Shown here piece after piece: positions 1-6,617 of a DNA stretch of 34,004 nucleotides. Position 1 is the stretch's first letter; every line of letters starts with the position of its first letter. The position numbers were made by a program, and so were the translations under genes. Below the pieces are notes generated by a model that was given only the letters and a program-made list of their open reading frames with translations, searched no databases and was not told where the DNA came from. The stretch comes from an uncultured Lachnospiraceae bacterium (lineage in GTDB: Bacteria; Bacillota; Clostridia; Lachnospirales; Lachnospiraceae): positions 1-34,004 of the forward strand of contig CACZXG010000018.1 of NCBI GenBank assembly GCA_902785055.1, given 5' to 3'.

Positions 1-166
1 CGTCGATGTACTTGCTGCTTCCCTTGCTCCTGATGATCCCCTCGTCCCTCGTGTCCACCTTGGGCTTGAAGACGAGAATACTGTCCTTGTTGTAGATCTT
101 ATTATAGTATTTGATCATCGTCTCGCTTTTACTGCTGTGCATCGGGCCTGTAAAAGTTGTAATCAT
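1..166 (-). CDS. tdk: Thymidine kinase, N-terminal fragment (runs off window)
   Basis: Reading the minus strand from the ATG at 166 gives about 55 residues before the window edge. They begin MITTFTGPMHSSKSE and continue to a FKPKVDTRD stretch. The GPM-x-SSKSE segment matches the P-loop of type II thymidine kinases (normally GPMxSGKSE), and FKPxxDxR is the conserved strand that follows. The enzyme would phosphorylate thymidine in the pyrimidine salvage pathway, which fits the uridine kinase gene just upstream in the same direction. The P-loop has Ser where Gly is usual (SSKS for SGKS), which is worth noting. An AGGAACGG stretch about 10 nt upstream may be the ribosome binding site. A terminator separates it from udk. 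Confidence is limited by the short visible length. Confidence 0.7.
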   Translation of the reverse strand, partial: MITTFTGPMHSSKSETMIKYYNKIYNKDSILVFKPKVDTRDEGIIRSKGSSKYID

Positions 167-208
167 ACTCGCACCGTTCCTGTTGACTGTATTTTTTTTG
201 TCCTGCCG

Positions 209-253
209 TCAAAAAGCGCACTGCGGAACAGAAAGCACTGTCCCCGTGCGCTT
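209..253 (-). terminator. Intrinsic terminator after uridine kinase gene
   Basis: On the minus strand an 8-bp stem AAGCGCAC/GTGCGCTT encloses a second pairing GGGACAG/CTGTTCC and is followed by TTTTT. It lies 28 nt after the udk stop codon and before the thymidine kinase start. Confidence 0.8.
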
Positions 254-280
254 AAAGATCTCTGATCCGCGATTTCCTGA

Positions 281-913
281 TTATGATTCTGAATTATGAT
301 TCTGCTCTTTGAGAAGCGTATCGATCTTGACCTTGATCACGTCGAAAGCAACGTCGTTGAGACCGCTGTTGATGACAAGGTCCGCGCTGTATTTGGTCGG
401 TTCCACGAAAATATAGTGCATCGGCTTGACCGTCGTCAGATACTGCTTGGCAATTCCCTCGACATCTCTGCCGCGCTCCTTCACGTCGCGGATCACCCTT
501 CGAAGGATCCTCTCGTCGGCGTCGGCGTCCACATAGATCTTGATGTTCATCAGATCCTTGAGCCGCTCGTCATATAAAACCAGGATCCCCTCAACAAGGA
601 TGACCTCAGCGGGCTTTATCAAAATAGTCTTATCCGTTCTGTTGTGGATCGTATAGTCATATACCGGGCACTCAATAGCTTCCCCTCTCTTGAGCTTCTT
701 CAAATGCTCTACGAGAAGATCCGTCTCAAAGGAATCCGGGTGATCGTAATTGATCAGCGCTCTCTCTTCCAGAGGGATATCATCGTGCGCTTTGTAGTAA
801 TTATCGTAGTAGACAACAGATACGCGGTCTCCGAACGCCTCCTTGATCCTGTTTGTGAATGTAGACTTACCGGACCCGGTTCCGCCGGCAATGCCGATCA
901 CGATGCTGTCCAT
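281..913 (-). CDS. udk: Uridine kinase
   Basis: 210 residues, the usual length for bacterial uridine kinase. It phosphorylates uridine and cytidine to UMP and CMP with a nucleoside triphosphate (pyrimidine salvage, cytoplasm). The Walker A motif GGTGSGKST lies at residues 10-18. It is followed by the YYDNYYK segment (about 35-41) and the YDHPDSFET segment (about 56-64), which contribute to nucleoside binding in this family, and by a VEGILVL strand (about 108-114). The C-terminus (FVEPTKYSADLVI) is also typical. The start is supported by AGGGAGG about 8 nt upstream. The gene stands alone between an upstream extended -10 promoter and a downstream terminator. No anomaly was seen. Confidence 0.93.
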   Translation of the reverse strand: MDSIVIGIAGGTGSGKSTFTNRIKEAFGDRVSVVYYDNYYKAHDDIPLEERALINYDHPDSFETDLLVEHLKKLKRGEAIECPVYDYTIHNRTDKTILIKPAEVILVEGILVLYDERLKDLMNIKIYVDADADERILRRVIRDVKERGRDVEGIAKQYLTTVKPMHYIFVEPTKYSADLVINSGLNDVAFDVIKVKIDTLLKEQNHNSES

Positions 914-959
914 ATGCTCATCCTCCCTTCAAAGGCGCGCTTTTTGTGATTCTCTGCCT

Positions 960-968
960 ATGATACCA
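960..968 (-). promoter_or_regulatory. Probable udk promoter (extended -10)
   Basis: The minus strand reads TGGTATCAT, a TGn-extended -10 element with five of six consensus bases, about 47 nt before the udk start codon. No good -35 lies at the right distance, which fits an extended -10 promoter. Confidence 0.4.
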
Positions 969-1026
969 TTACGCCGCGATATTTTCCACACTGCGGCGTC
1001 AACACTTTGCGGATGAATATTTAAAA

Positions 1027-1055
1027 CAAAAAACTGCCAGATTTCTCTGACAGTT
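1027..1055 (-). terminator. Intrinsic terminator after tRNA-Glu remnant
   Basis: Minus strand: 10-bp stem AACTGTCAGA/TCTGGCAGTT (one G-U pair) closed by a GAAA tetraloop and followed directly by a T tract. It starts 6 nt after the last base of the tRNA-like sequence. Confidence 0.85.
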
Positions 1056-1060
1056 TGCAG

Positions 1061-1120
1061 TAGCTCGTACGGGAATCGAACCCATGATTCCGCCGTGAGA
1101 GGGCGGCGTCTTGACCCCTT
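1061..1120 (-). pseudogene. 5'-truncated tRNA-Glu (CTC)
   Basis: The minus strand carries the 3' three quarters of a tRNA-Glu: AAGGGGTCAAGAC (D-arm end), an anticodon arm CCGCC-CTCTCAC-GGCGG with anticodon CTC, a T-arm ATGGG-TTCGATT-CCCGT, and an acceptor 3' strand ACGAGCT with discriminator A. The matching 5' acceptor strand AGCTCGT and the first half of the D arm are missing. The sequence just upstream (CTTCAAGCAAATAT) cannot pair with the 3' acceptor strand, and no AGCTCGT occurs upstream. The remnant lies between a promoter-like element and an intrinsic terminator, so it may still be transcribed, but it should not fold as a working tRNA. A sequencing or assembly error of about a dozen bases is an alternative. 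Confidence 0.7.
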
Positions 1121-1142
1121 ATATTTGCTTGAAGCAAGAATT

Positions 1143-1171
1143 ACTTTACCATATGCTCTCCGTCTATGCAA
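1143..1171 (-). promoter_or_regulatory. Promoter of the tRNA-Glu remnant
   Basis: Minus strand TTGCAT, 17-nt spacer, TAAAGT. The -35 is identical to that of the divergently placed tRNA-Lys promoter. Expected transcription start is near 1136, about 16 nt before the retained tRNA sequence, which is roughly the length of the missing 5' part. Confidence 0.5.
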
Positions 1172-1203
1172 GCATTTTTTCTCTATTTTTTTAAAAATAA
1201 CAC

Positions 1204-1232
1204 TTGCATTTCTATTCAGAACGCACTATAAT
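1204..1232 (+). promoter_or_regulatory. tRNA-Lys promoter
   Basis: TTGCAT, 17-nt spacer, consensus TATAAT, ending 45 nt before the first base of the tRNA. Confidence 0.75.
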
Positions 1233-1277
1233 AACATTCGCTTCACAAATGAATTCCATTGAGGAGCCTCATATTAC

Positions 1278-1350
1278 GCGCTTCTAGCTCAGCTGGTAGA
1301 GCACCTGACTCTTAATCAGGGTGTCCAGGGTTCGAGTCCCTGGAGGCGCA
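1278..1350 (+). tRNA. tRNA-Lys (anticodon CTT)
   Basis: A complete 73-nt cloverleaf. The acceptor stem GCGCTTC/GAGGCGC pairs fully with one wobble. The D arm has AGCTCAGCTGGTAGAGC, the anticodon arm is CCTGA-CTCTTAA-TCAGG with anticodon CTT, and the T arm is CAGGG-TTCGAGT-CCCTG, with discriminator A. CCA is not encoded. It has its own promoter and an intrinsic terminator immediately downstream. Confidence 0.97.
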
Positions 1351-1356
1351 CGTGAT

Positions 1357-1400
1357 GACACCGTGTCCGGGAAAGACTTCCGGTACGGTGTCTTTTTTTT
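1357..1400 (+). terminator. Intrinsic terminator of tRNA-Lys
   Basis: Stem GACACCG...CGGTGTC with inner CCGG/CCGG pairing, followed by eight T residues, starting 6 nt after the tRNA. Confidence 0.9.
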
Positions 1401-1436
1401 GCCTGAATGATCTCTCAATACATCTTCTCATTAAAG

Positions 1437-1468
1437 ACAGGCGTCCCGCCATAAAGCGGGGCGCCTGT
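1437..1468 (-). terminator. Terminator of the fucO-like gene
   Basis: A 13-bp near-perfect hairpin with arms ACAGGCG-TCCCGC and GCGGGG-CGCCTGT and a 6-nt loop, lying 35 nt after the minus-strand stop codon. The trailing T tract is short on both strands, so it could act in both directions. Confidence 0.7.
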
Positions 1469-1502
1469 TTCTTCTGCTCTATGAAGACTGATCAGCTCCT
1501 GA

Positions 1503-2648
1503 TCACATCAGTTTGCGGAACATTGCCTCGTAGTCAGCCAGAGATGCCTCTCTGGGGTTGCCGGGAGCGCATGCGTCAGCCGCAGCAGACTCGCAAAGGA
1601 AAGGAAGATCCTCTTCTTTAAGTTTCTCAAGCTTGGTCGGGATTCCGACATCAACAGAGAGCTGCTGAACGGCGTCGATAGCAGCCTTGCGATAGGCCTC
1701 CTGATCCATGCCGGTCGTGTCAATATCAAATGCCTCAGCGATCGCTTTATACTTCTCTCCTGTGAAGTCCTTGTTGAACTCCATGACGATCGGAAGCATC
1801 ATAGCGCAGGCTACGCCGTGAGGCGTGTCATAGACAGCGCCCAGCGTGTGTGCCATGGAGTGCGCGATTCCGAGACCGACGTTGGAGTAAGCCATAGCTG
1901 TTACATACTGTGCCAGAGCCATTCCTTCGCGTCCGTCGGGGTCATTCTGAACAGCCTTACGCAGATTCTTGGCAATGAGCTTGATCGCCTCGAGATCAAG
2001 GCAGTCGGAAAGTTCCCATGCGCCCTTAGTGGTGTAACCCTCGATTGCGTGGGTCAGAGCGTCCATACCGGTGGATGCTGTAAGGCCCTTGGGCATGGAG
2101 GACATCATGTCGGGATCGACTACTGCAACGTCCGGAATATCGTTAGGGTCTACGCACACGAATTTTCTCTTCTTCTCTACGTCGGTAATGACATAGTTGA
2201 TCGTGGACTCAGCGCCTGTTCCGCCGGTAGTGGGAACAGCGATCGTGAATACTGTGCGCTTCTTGGTGGGTGCTACACCCTCAAGGGAACGTACATCGTA
2301 GAACTCGGGGTTATTGACGATGATGCCGATGCCCTTGCCGGTGTCCATGGAAGAGCCACCGCCGATCGTAATCATGAAGTCAGCGCCGGAAGCCTTGTAA
2401 GCGTCAACGCCTTCCTGAACGTTCTCGATCGTGGGATTGGGCTTAATGTTGGAATATACTTCAAATTCGATTCCGTTCTTCGCAAGAAGATCCGTGACCT
2501 TAGCGGTAACGCCGAATTTCACCAGATCCGGATCGGAAGCTACGAACGCTTTCTTAAATCCCTTGGATGCTACTATCCCGGGGATCTCATTGATCGCGCC
2601 GTGTCCGTGGAAAGACATTGCGTTAAGGACAAAACGATTTACTGCCAT
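1503..2648 (-). CDS. fucO: Iron-containing alcohol dehydrogenase, lactaldehyde reductase/FucO-like
   Basis: 381 residues, full length for group III iron-activated alcohol dehydrogenases. The sequence tracks E. coli FucO closely: the NAD-binding GGGSSMDTGKGIG segment (about 97-109), NNPEFYDVRSLEG, PTTGGTGAE and KFVCVDPNDIP. The four metal ligands are visible in DALTHAIEGY (Asp and His), SMAHTLGA (His) and DTPHGVA (His). FucO interconverts lactaldehyde and 1,2-propanediol with NAD(H). In a gut anaerobe that fits the end of fucose or rhamnose fermentation, but no fucose genes are nearby and a general alcohol dehydrogenase role is possible. The start is fixed by AGGAGGTATCAAGT before ATG. It is a single-gene unit with its own terminator. 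Confidence 0.88.
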   Translation of the reverse strand: MAVNRFVLNAMSFHGHGAINEIPGIVASKGFKKAFVASDPDLVKFGVTAKVTDLLAKNGIEFEVYSNIKPNPTIENVQEGVDAYKASGADFMITIGGGSSMDTGKGIGIIVNNPEFYDVRSLEGVAPTKKRTVFTIAVPTTGGTGAESTINYVITDVEKKRKFVCVDPNDIPDVAVVDPDMMSSMPKGLTASTGMDALTHAIEGYTTKGAWELSDCLDLEAIKLIAKNLRKAVQNDPDGREGMALAQYVTAMAYSNVGLGIAHSMAHTLGAVYDTPHGVACAMMLPIVMEFNKDFTGEKYKAIAEAFDIDTTGMDQEAYRKAAIDAVQQLSVDVGIPTKLEKLKEEDLPFLCESAAADACAPGNPREASLADYEAMFRKLM

Positions 2649-2679
2649 ACTTGATACCTCCTGAATACTTAATTATTAC

Positions 2680-2703
2680 GGAATCACCCCATTTATCGAT
2701 TCC
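2680..2703. promoter_or_regulatory. Inverted repeat upstream of the fucO-like gene
   Basis: GGAATC and GATTCC arms separated by 12 nt, centred about 43 nt upstream of the fucO-like start codon. It is placed where an operator would be, but the arms are short and no regulator was assigned. Confidence 0.3.
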
Positions 2704-2819
2704 TTAATTTTTATTTTATCGCAGACGTATTGAATTATTGTAAACAATTTCTGAACTTAGGAAATTTTCTTCCTTTCCCGGTACTCTTGTGATGCTCCAT
2801 TTACTCATTTGAATTTTAT

Positions 2820-2892
2820 TAGTCTTATTGACTATTATTCTGTTGACAGCAAAGGGTCGCGATGTTATTGTAATTATAGTCAATATGACTAT
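2820..2892 (+). promoter_or_regulatory. Promoter flanked by two TAGTC-N5-GACTA operators
   Basis: A promoter TTGACA (2843-2848), 17-nt spacer, TATTGT (2866-2871) lies between two identical dyads. The first is TAGTC-TTATT-GACTA (2820-2834), just upstream of the -35. The second is TAGTC-AATAT-GACTA (2877-2891), at the expected transcription start; there the arms extend to ATAGTCA/TGACTAT. The dyad centres are 57 bp apart. The last gene of the operon encodes an NrtR-type regulator, so autoregulation through these sites is a natural inference. Confidence 0.65.
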
Positions 2893-2916
2893 ATTAAACA
2901 CAGGAGGACGATAGAA

Positions 2917-3552
2917 ATGAATACAATGTTTAACGGAATGTTTATGAGAGTTCAGAAAGGAATGTGCATGCTGTCCCCCTGCGGGATCGCGGTCAGGACC
3001 TCTTCGGGTTACAGGAGCTATGACATTAAGTCCGGAAAACTTCGCAATTGCGACAACCTGGTCTTCAGCTTCGGCGATGGGATGTTCTTTGTGATTCCGT
3101 CCACCAAAGTCAAGCCAGGCGACATTATCCTGAACAGTGGTAAGCCCGCCTGCGTGAGGAGCGCCGGGAAAAACAGCATCGAAGTGATCAACTACGAAAC
3201 ATCTGTTGTGGAGACGATCCTCCCTGAGCGCCACGTATTTATGGGCAATACCTGGTTCTACGGCAAGATCGTATCGCTGTTCGGAGACGGATCCTCCATA
3301 TGCGGCAAAGGCGGCCTCGGCAAAATGATGAAGCTTATGATGATCAGCAGTCTCTTTGAAAACGCAGGAGCATCGGCGGACGGGACACTGGCCGCGCCCG
3401 GTGCGGGAAATATGAACGCGCTCATGCCTCTCCTCCTCATGAAAGGAGGCGGATTTGACGATCTGTTCGGAGGTCTGTTCGATGAGGATGACAAGGAATC
3501 TGAGGACAGCGGCAAAGGCGATGAAGAAGACGACGAAGATCTTCTCTTCTGA
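2917..3552 (+). CDS. Unknown protein with acidic tail, first gene of the NrtR operon
   Basis: 211 residues. The start at 2917 is chosen because CAGGAGG lies about 9 nt upstream; an open frame extends to 2809 but would run through the promoter and operator. I do not recognise a named family. The N-terminal ~115 residues look like a compact beta-rich domain (phrases VKPGDIILNSGKPACV, ERHVFMGNTWFYGKI). A glycine- and methionine-rich middle follows, with hydrophobic stretches MMKLMMISSLF and ALMPLLLMK that are too short for sure membrane segments. It ends in a strongly acidic tail of about 30 residues, mostly Asp and Glu. No signal peptide is seen. Its position 62 nt before the VWA gene, under the operator-flanked promoter, ties it to the same system. 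Function unknown. Confidence 0.8.
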   Translation: MNTMFNGMFMRVQKGMCMLSPCGIAVRTSSGYRSYDIKSGKLRNCDNLVFSFGDGMFFVIPSTKVKPGDIILNSGKPACVRSAGKNSIEVINYETSVVETILPERHVFMGNTWFYGKIVSLFGDGSSICGKGGLGKMMKLMMISSLFENAGASADGTLAAPGAGNMNALMPLLLMKGGGFDDLFGGLFDEDDKESEDSGKGDEEDDEDLLF

Positions 3553-3614
3553 GCGGTCATCACTGAAGATGAGTACACTGTTTTGGCAAAATATTGTAGA
3601 TAAGGAGGCTTACA

Positions 3615-4544
3615 ATGGGCGGAGGATATTGGAAAAGAGATGATTTTGCGAGGTATTCTGCAGGAATGGGAAGAAAGGTCCGGAGCGACGGACACATTGA
3701 TACTTCCGGGATGCGCAGCGCGCAGGACATGTACCGGGCGAGAGGACTGAGCCCGGACCTGGATCCATACAAAGTCACCCGGGAGTGCTGCGACAGTGAA
3801 GAGCATCCGCAGACAGTGCCGGTGATCCTGGCGCTGGACGTCACGGGGTCCATGGGCGGAGCGCTCCTGAAAACAGCTTCTTCCCTTGGCGTGATCATGC
3901 AGGATATCCTGGACAAGTACAGAGACGTGGAATTTATGATCATGGGTATCGGCGATCTGTCCTATGACAGAGGACCGATCCAGATCTCCCAGTTTGAATC
4001 AGACATCCGGATCGCTGAGCATCTGGACAAAATATGGTTCGAGCGCGGAGGCGGGGGCAACAGTTTCGAATCTTATACAGCCGCATGGTACATGGGACTT
4101 CACCACACCGCTCTGGACTGCTGGAAAAGAGGACAAAAGGGTATCATCATCACACTGGGCGATGAGCCGCTCAATCCCTATCTTCCCGGCGGCCGGCTTG
4201 AGCAGCTGACCGGCGACCGCCTCCAGGGGGACGTTGAGACCCGCGATCTGTATCGGAGCGCCCTGGAAAAATTTGAGATCTTCCACGTTGCCGTCGATGA
4301 CCCGGGAGACTGCTACAGGCGGTACGCCGGTCAGATAAAAAGCAGCTTCGGTCCGCTTTTGAAAAAGAGGCTTCGCGTCTCCACACTGGACAAACTGCCC
4401 CGCACCATTCTGGAGTGCCTTGAGGAGTGCGGGACCTGCAGGGAAACAGATAGAACTGTAACTTTCGATACCGGAACGGAGACTGAGAAAAAATCCAGAG
4501 GGATATTCGGTCTTTTCAGCGCGCTGGATACGGCAAGCTGGTAA
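3615..4544 (+). CDS. VWA-domain protein with MIDAS motif
   Basis: 309 residues, start supported by AAGGAGG about 6 nt upstream. A von Willebrand factor A fold is suggested by the strand VPVILALDVTGSMGG (about 68-82), whose D-x-T-G-S (75-79) corresponds to the MIDAS D-x-S-x-S metal motif. A glycine-rich GGGGNSFES (about 145-153) sits where the second MIDAS loop would be, and IIITLGDE (about 177-184) supplies the expected later aspartate. VWA proteins usually act as metal-dependent scaffolds for partner proteins, often together with ATPases or chelatases; none is adjacent here. There is no signal peptide or membrane segment, so it is probably cytoplasmic. It is the second gene of the NrtR operon, 21 nt before the synthetase-like gene. 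The specific role is unknown. Confidence 0.75.
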   Translation: MGGGYWKRDDFARYSAGMGRKVRSDGHIDTSGMRSAQDMYRARGLSPDLDPYKVTRECCDSEEHPQTVPVILALDVTGSMGGALLKTASSLGVIMQDILDKYRDVEFMIMGIGDLSYDRGPIQISQFESDIRIAEHLDKIWFERGGGGNSFESYTAAWYMGLHHTALDCWKRGQKGIIITLGDEPLNPYLPGGRLEQLTGDRLQGDVETRDLYRSALEKFEIFHVAVDDPGDCYRRYAGQIKSSFGPLLKKRLRVSTLDKLPRTILECLEECGTCRETDRTVTFDTGTETEKKSRGIFGLFSALDTASW

Positions 4545-4565
4545 ACAGGCCAAAAAGGAGGAGTC

Positions 4566-5717
4566 ATGCAGAACGTAAAGCTGATCATAGGAGCCAATTA
4601 CGGAGATGAGGGAAAAGGACTGGCAACAGATTTCTTCGGCGCTCAGGCAGCGGGCAGTTTTGGCACGATCAACGTTCTGACCAACGGCGGGCCCCAGCGC
4701 GGACACACTGTAGAACTGGCAGACGGCCGCCGGCACGTGTTCAAACATTTCGGAGCGGCATCCTTTCGGGGCGCCGCGAGCTACTTCGCCGAGCAGTTCA
4801 TCGTAAATCCGATGGAATTCATGCGCGAGTATGGCGATCTGTGCGCAGTTCATGCGGCTCCGGAAACATATATGAATCCCCGCTGCCGCTTCTCCACTCC
4901 CTGGGATATGTTGACAAATCAGCTGTTTTTAGAAAAGAACGGTCTCCACAACAGCTGCGGATTCGGGATCTGGGAGACTGTACTGCGATATCAGAAAGGA
5001 TTCGGAATTTCCTTCGGAACCTTTGCGGCAATGAACAGTGAAGACCGGATCTCATATCTGCGCGGATTGCGGGACGGCTATTTCGCGGAACGGATCAGGG
5101 GGCTTAAAGCGGCGGATTACTTTTTCAGCGATGACCTGCTCTTTCGCTTCGGGCAGGACTGCGAATCCATGCTGCTCCTCTGCCCTCTTCGTGATGACGA
5201 GTATTTAAGACACTATCAGACTGTTCTTTTTGAAAATGCCCAGGGCCTTCTGCTCGACGGAAACTCCCTCGAAGGGCAGGAATTCACCACTCCCTCCACA
5301 ACGGGCTCAGGCAGAGTGACAGACTCTGTAGAGCACATTTTTCACGGCGCGGATGTAGAAATCTGCTATGTGACCCGCTCCTACCTCACAAGACACGGCG
5401 ACGGCCCGATGGAAAGCGAGATCACAGCACGACAGCTTCAGACTCTCCTGCCCGGCATAAAGCCTGACGCCACAAACACTGAAAACCGTTTTCAGGGAAA
5501 TCTGCGATATGGTATGATGGACGTGAATCTTCTGGCAGAAAGGATCCGAAAAGATTTCGCCCGCTGTCCCGGCAGCTCCGGAAACCGATACCGCTCTTCT
5601 GTAATGGTCACACATCTGAATGAACACGCGGGAATCGACACCGAAAGGCTTGCGCAGCAGTTCGGAACTCTGTATCTGTCGGATGGCAGAACCAGCGGTG
5701 ACATTCACATTTTTTAA
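4566..5717 (+). CDS. Divergent adenylosuccinate synthetase-like enzyme
   Basis: 383 residues against about 430 for housekeeping PurA. Family signatures are clear: YGDEGKG (12-18) for WGDEGKG, with the catalytic Asp retained; GHT (46-48) with the catalytic His; FENAQGLLLD (222-231) for FEGAQGxxLD; TRHGDGP (275-281) for TRxGxGP; and RYGMMDV (314-320) for RCGWxDL. PurA joins aspartate to IMP using GTP. Here the guanine-specifying TKxD segment reads THLNE (349-353), and the NAGHT segment reads GPQRGHT, so the substrates probably differ from those of PurA. The phage enzyme PurZ is another branch of the family, but PurZ lacks this Asp. The start follows AAAGGAGGAGTC. It lies between the VWA gene and the NrtR-type regulator, which suggests a nucleotide-derived product or signal. 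Family assignment is firm; the reaction is not known. Confidence 0.8.
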   Translation: MQNVKLIIGANYGDEGKGLATDFFGAQAAGSFGTINVLTNGGPQRGHTVELADGRRHVFKHFGAASFRGAASYFAEQFIVNPMEFMREYGDLCAVHAAPETYMNPRCRFSTPWDMLTNQLFLEKNGLHNSCGFGIWETVLRYQKGFGISFGTFAAMNSEDRISYLRGLRDGYFAERIRGLKAADYFFSDDLLFRFGQDCESMLLLCPLRDDEYLRHYQTVLFENAQGLLLDGNSLEGQEFTTPSTTGSGRVTDSVEHIFHGADVEICYVTRSYLTRHGDGPMESEITARQLQTLLPGIKPDATNTENRFQGNLRYGMMDVNLLAERIRKDFARCPGSSGNRYRSSVMVTHLNEHAGIDTERLAQQFGTLYLSDGRTSGDIHIF

Positions 5718-5733
5718 AAGGCAGGCACACAGC

Positions 5734-6540
5734 ATGCAGTCAGAACAGCAATATCTTCAAAATTATGATCCGTCGCAGTTCGAGCACCCCTCTGTGACGG
5801 TAGACATACTGATCTTCACAGTCTCAGACAGGAAACTCCGCCTGCTGCTGATCAGGAGAAATGAGTACCCCTATCTGGGAAAATGGGCGATCCCCGGCGG
5901 GTTCCTTAGAATGGACGAATCTGCTGACGAAGCGGCCGCCCGAAGGATCCGGGAGGAAGCCGGTGTTGAAAATGTTCACCTGGAACAGCTTTACACTTTT
6001 TCTGCCGTGAATCGCGATCCCAGAACCAGGGTCATCTCCATCGCCTATCTGGCAACCGTTCCCGCCGGAAAGCTTCATTTCCTTGCAGGAGCAGGCGCGG
6101 AAGAAGCTGCACTCTTTTCAATTGACGGGATTACAGGGGAAAGTGTCGGAGAACAGCCGGAGACTTTGCAATCCCGGACCGCGGAGTCGATGATCCTTAC
6201 CGGGCCTGACGGAGAGCTGGTCACCGGATCTGACCTGGCTTTCGACCACGCAGGGATCATCAGGACTGCTGTACAGCGCATGCGCGGAAAACTCGATTAC
6301 ACAGATCTGGCATTCGGATTTTTGGAAGATACTGACTCTTTTACCCTGACCGAACTGCGGTTTATCCACGAGGCGATCCTGGATCGCTCCCTGGACATCG
6401 GCAATTTCAGACGCACGATCAAGCGGGAATACGAGGCCCCGGGGAGGATCGTCGAACAGGGACTTGAAAAAGGCTGCGTCGGAAGACCCGCCATGCTCTA
6501 TAGTTTTATCAGGCCTTCAGGCAGTGGAACAAAAGATTGA
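5734..6540 (+). CDS. NrtR-type regulator: degenerate Nudix domain plus winged helix
   Basis: 268 residues from ATG 5734, which follows an AAAAGGC site by about 12 nt; the frame is open upstream but overlaps the previous gene. The N-terminal ~150 residues are a Nudix fold. The Nudix box starts GGFLRMDE (56-63) and ends RRIREEAG (70-77): the first Glu of the catalytic REUxEE signature is Arg, so hydrolase activity is probably reduced or lost. The C-terminal ~85 residues (LAFGFLEDTDSFTLTELRF onward, with NFRRTIKRE) match the winged-helix domain of NrtR. In NrtR the Nudix-like domain senses ADP-ribose and the protein represses NAD-related operons. As the last gene of this operon it is the likely owner of the TAGTC-N5-GACTA sites at the operon promoter. 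Confidence is high for family and moderate for ligand. Confidence 0.82.
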   Translation: MQSEQQYLQNYDPSQFEHPSVTVDILIFTVSDRKLRLLLIRRNEYPYLGKWAIPGGFLRMDESADEAAARRIREEAGVENVHLEQLYTFSAVNRDPRTRVISIAYLATVPAGKLHFLAGAGAEEAALFSIDGITGESVGEQPETLQSRTAESMILTGPDGELVTGSDLAFDHAGIIRTAVQRMRGKLDYTDLAFGFLEDTDSFTLTELRFIHEAILDRSLDIGNFRRTIKREYEAPGRIVEQGLEKGCVGRPAMLYSFIRPSGSGTKD

Positions 6541-6617
6541 AATGCCCCGGAAAGTGTGTTAAAGTTCATTAATATGCTAATTTCTCAGTGTTTCCAGACA
6601 ATCAATTAAACTAAAAT

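Noticed and set aside
1061-1120. tRNA remnant as attachment site of an integrated element
   Set aside because: No integrase, no second copy of the 3' tRNA sequence and no phage or plasmid genes in the window; kept as a pseudogene.
1818-2654. Long plus-strand open frame of 278 codons
   Set aside because: It lies antisense to the FucO-like gene, which has all metal ligands and a ribosome site; the plus-strand product has no recognisable motif.
2740-2760. ATTGT/ACAAT inverted repeat considered as a Rex site upstream of the fucO-like gene
   Set aside because: The arms are separated by only 2 nt, not the spacing of a TTGT...ACAA Rex operator.
2809-2916. Upstream start for the acidic-tailed protein
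   Set aside because: The extension would be encoded by the promoter and operator region; ATG 2917 has a strong ribosome site.
3999-4853. Minus-strand open frame of 284 codons opposite the VWA and synthetase-like genes
   Set aside because: It crosses two plus-strand genes that have ribosome sites and family motifs; no motif of its own.
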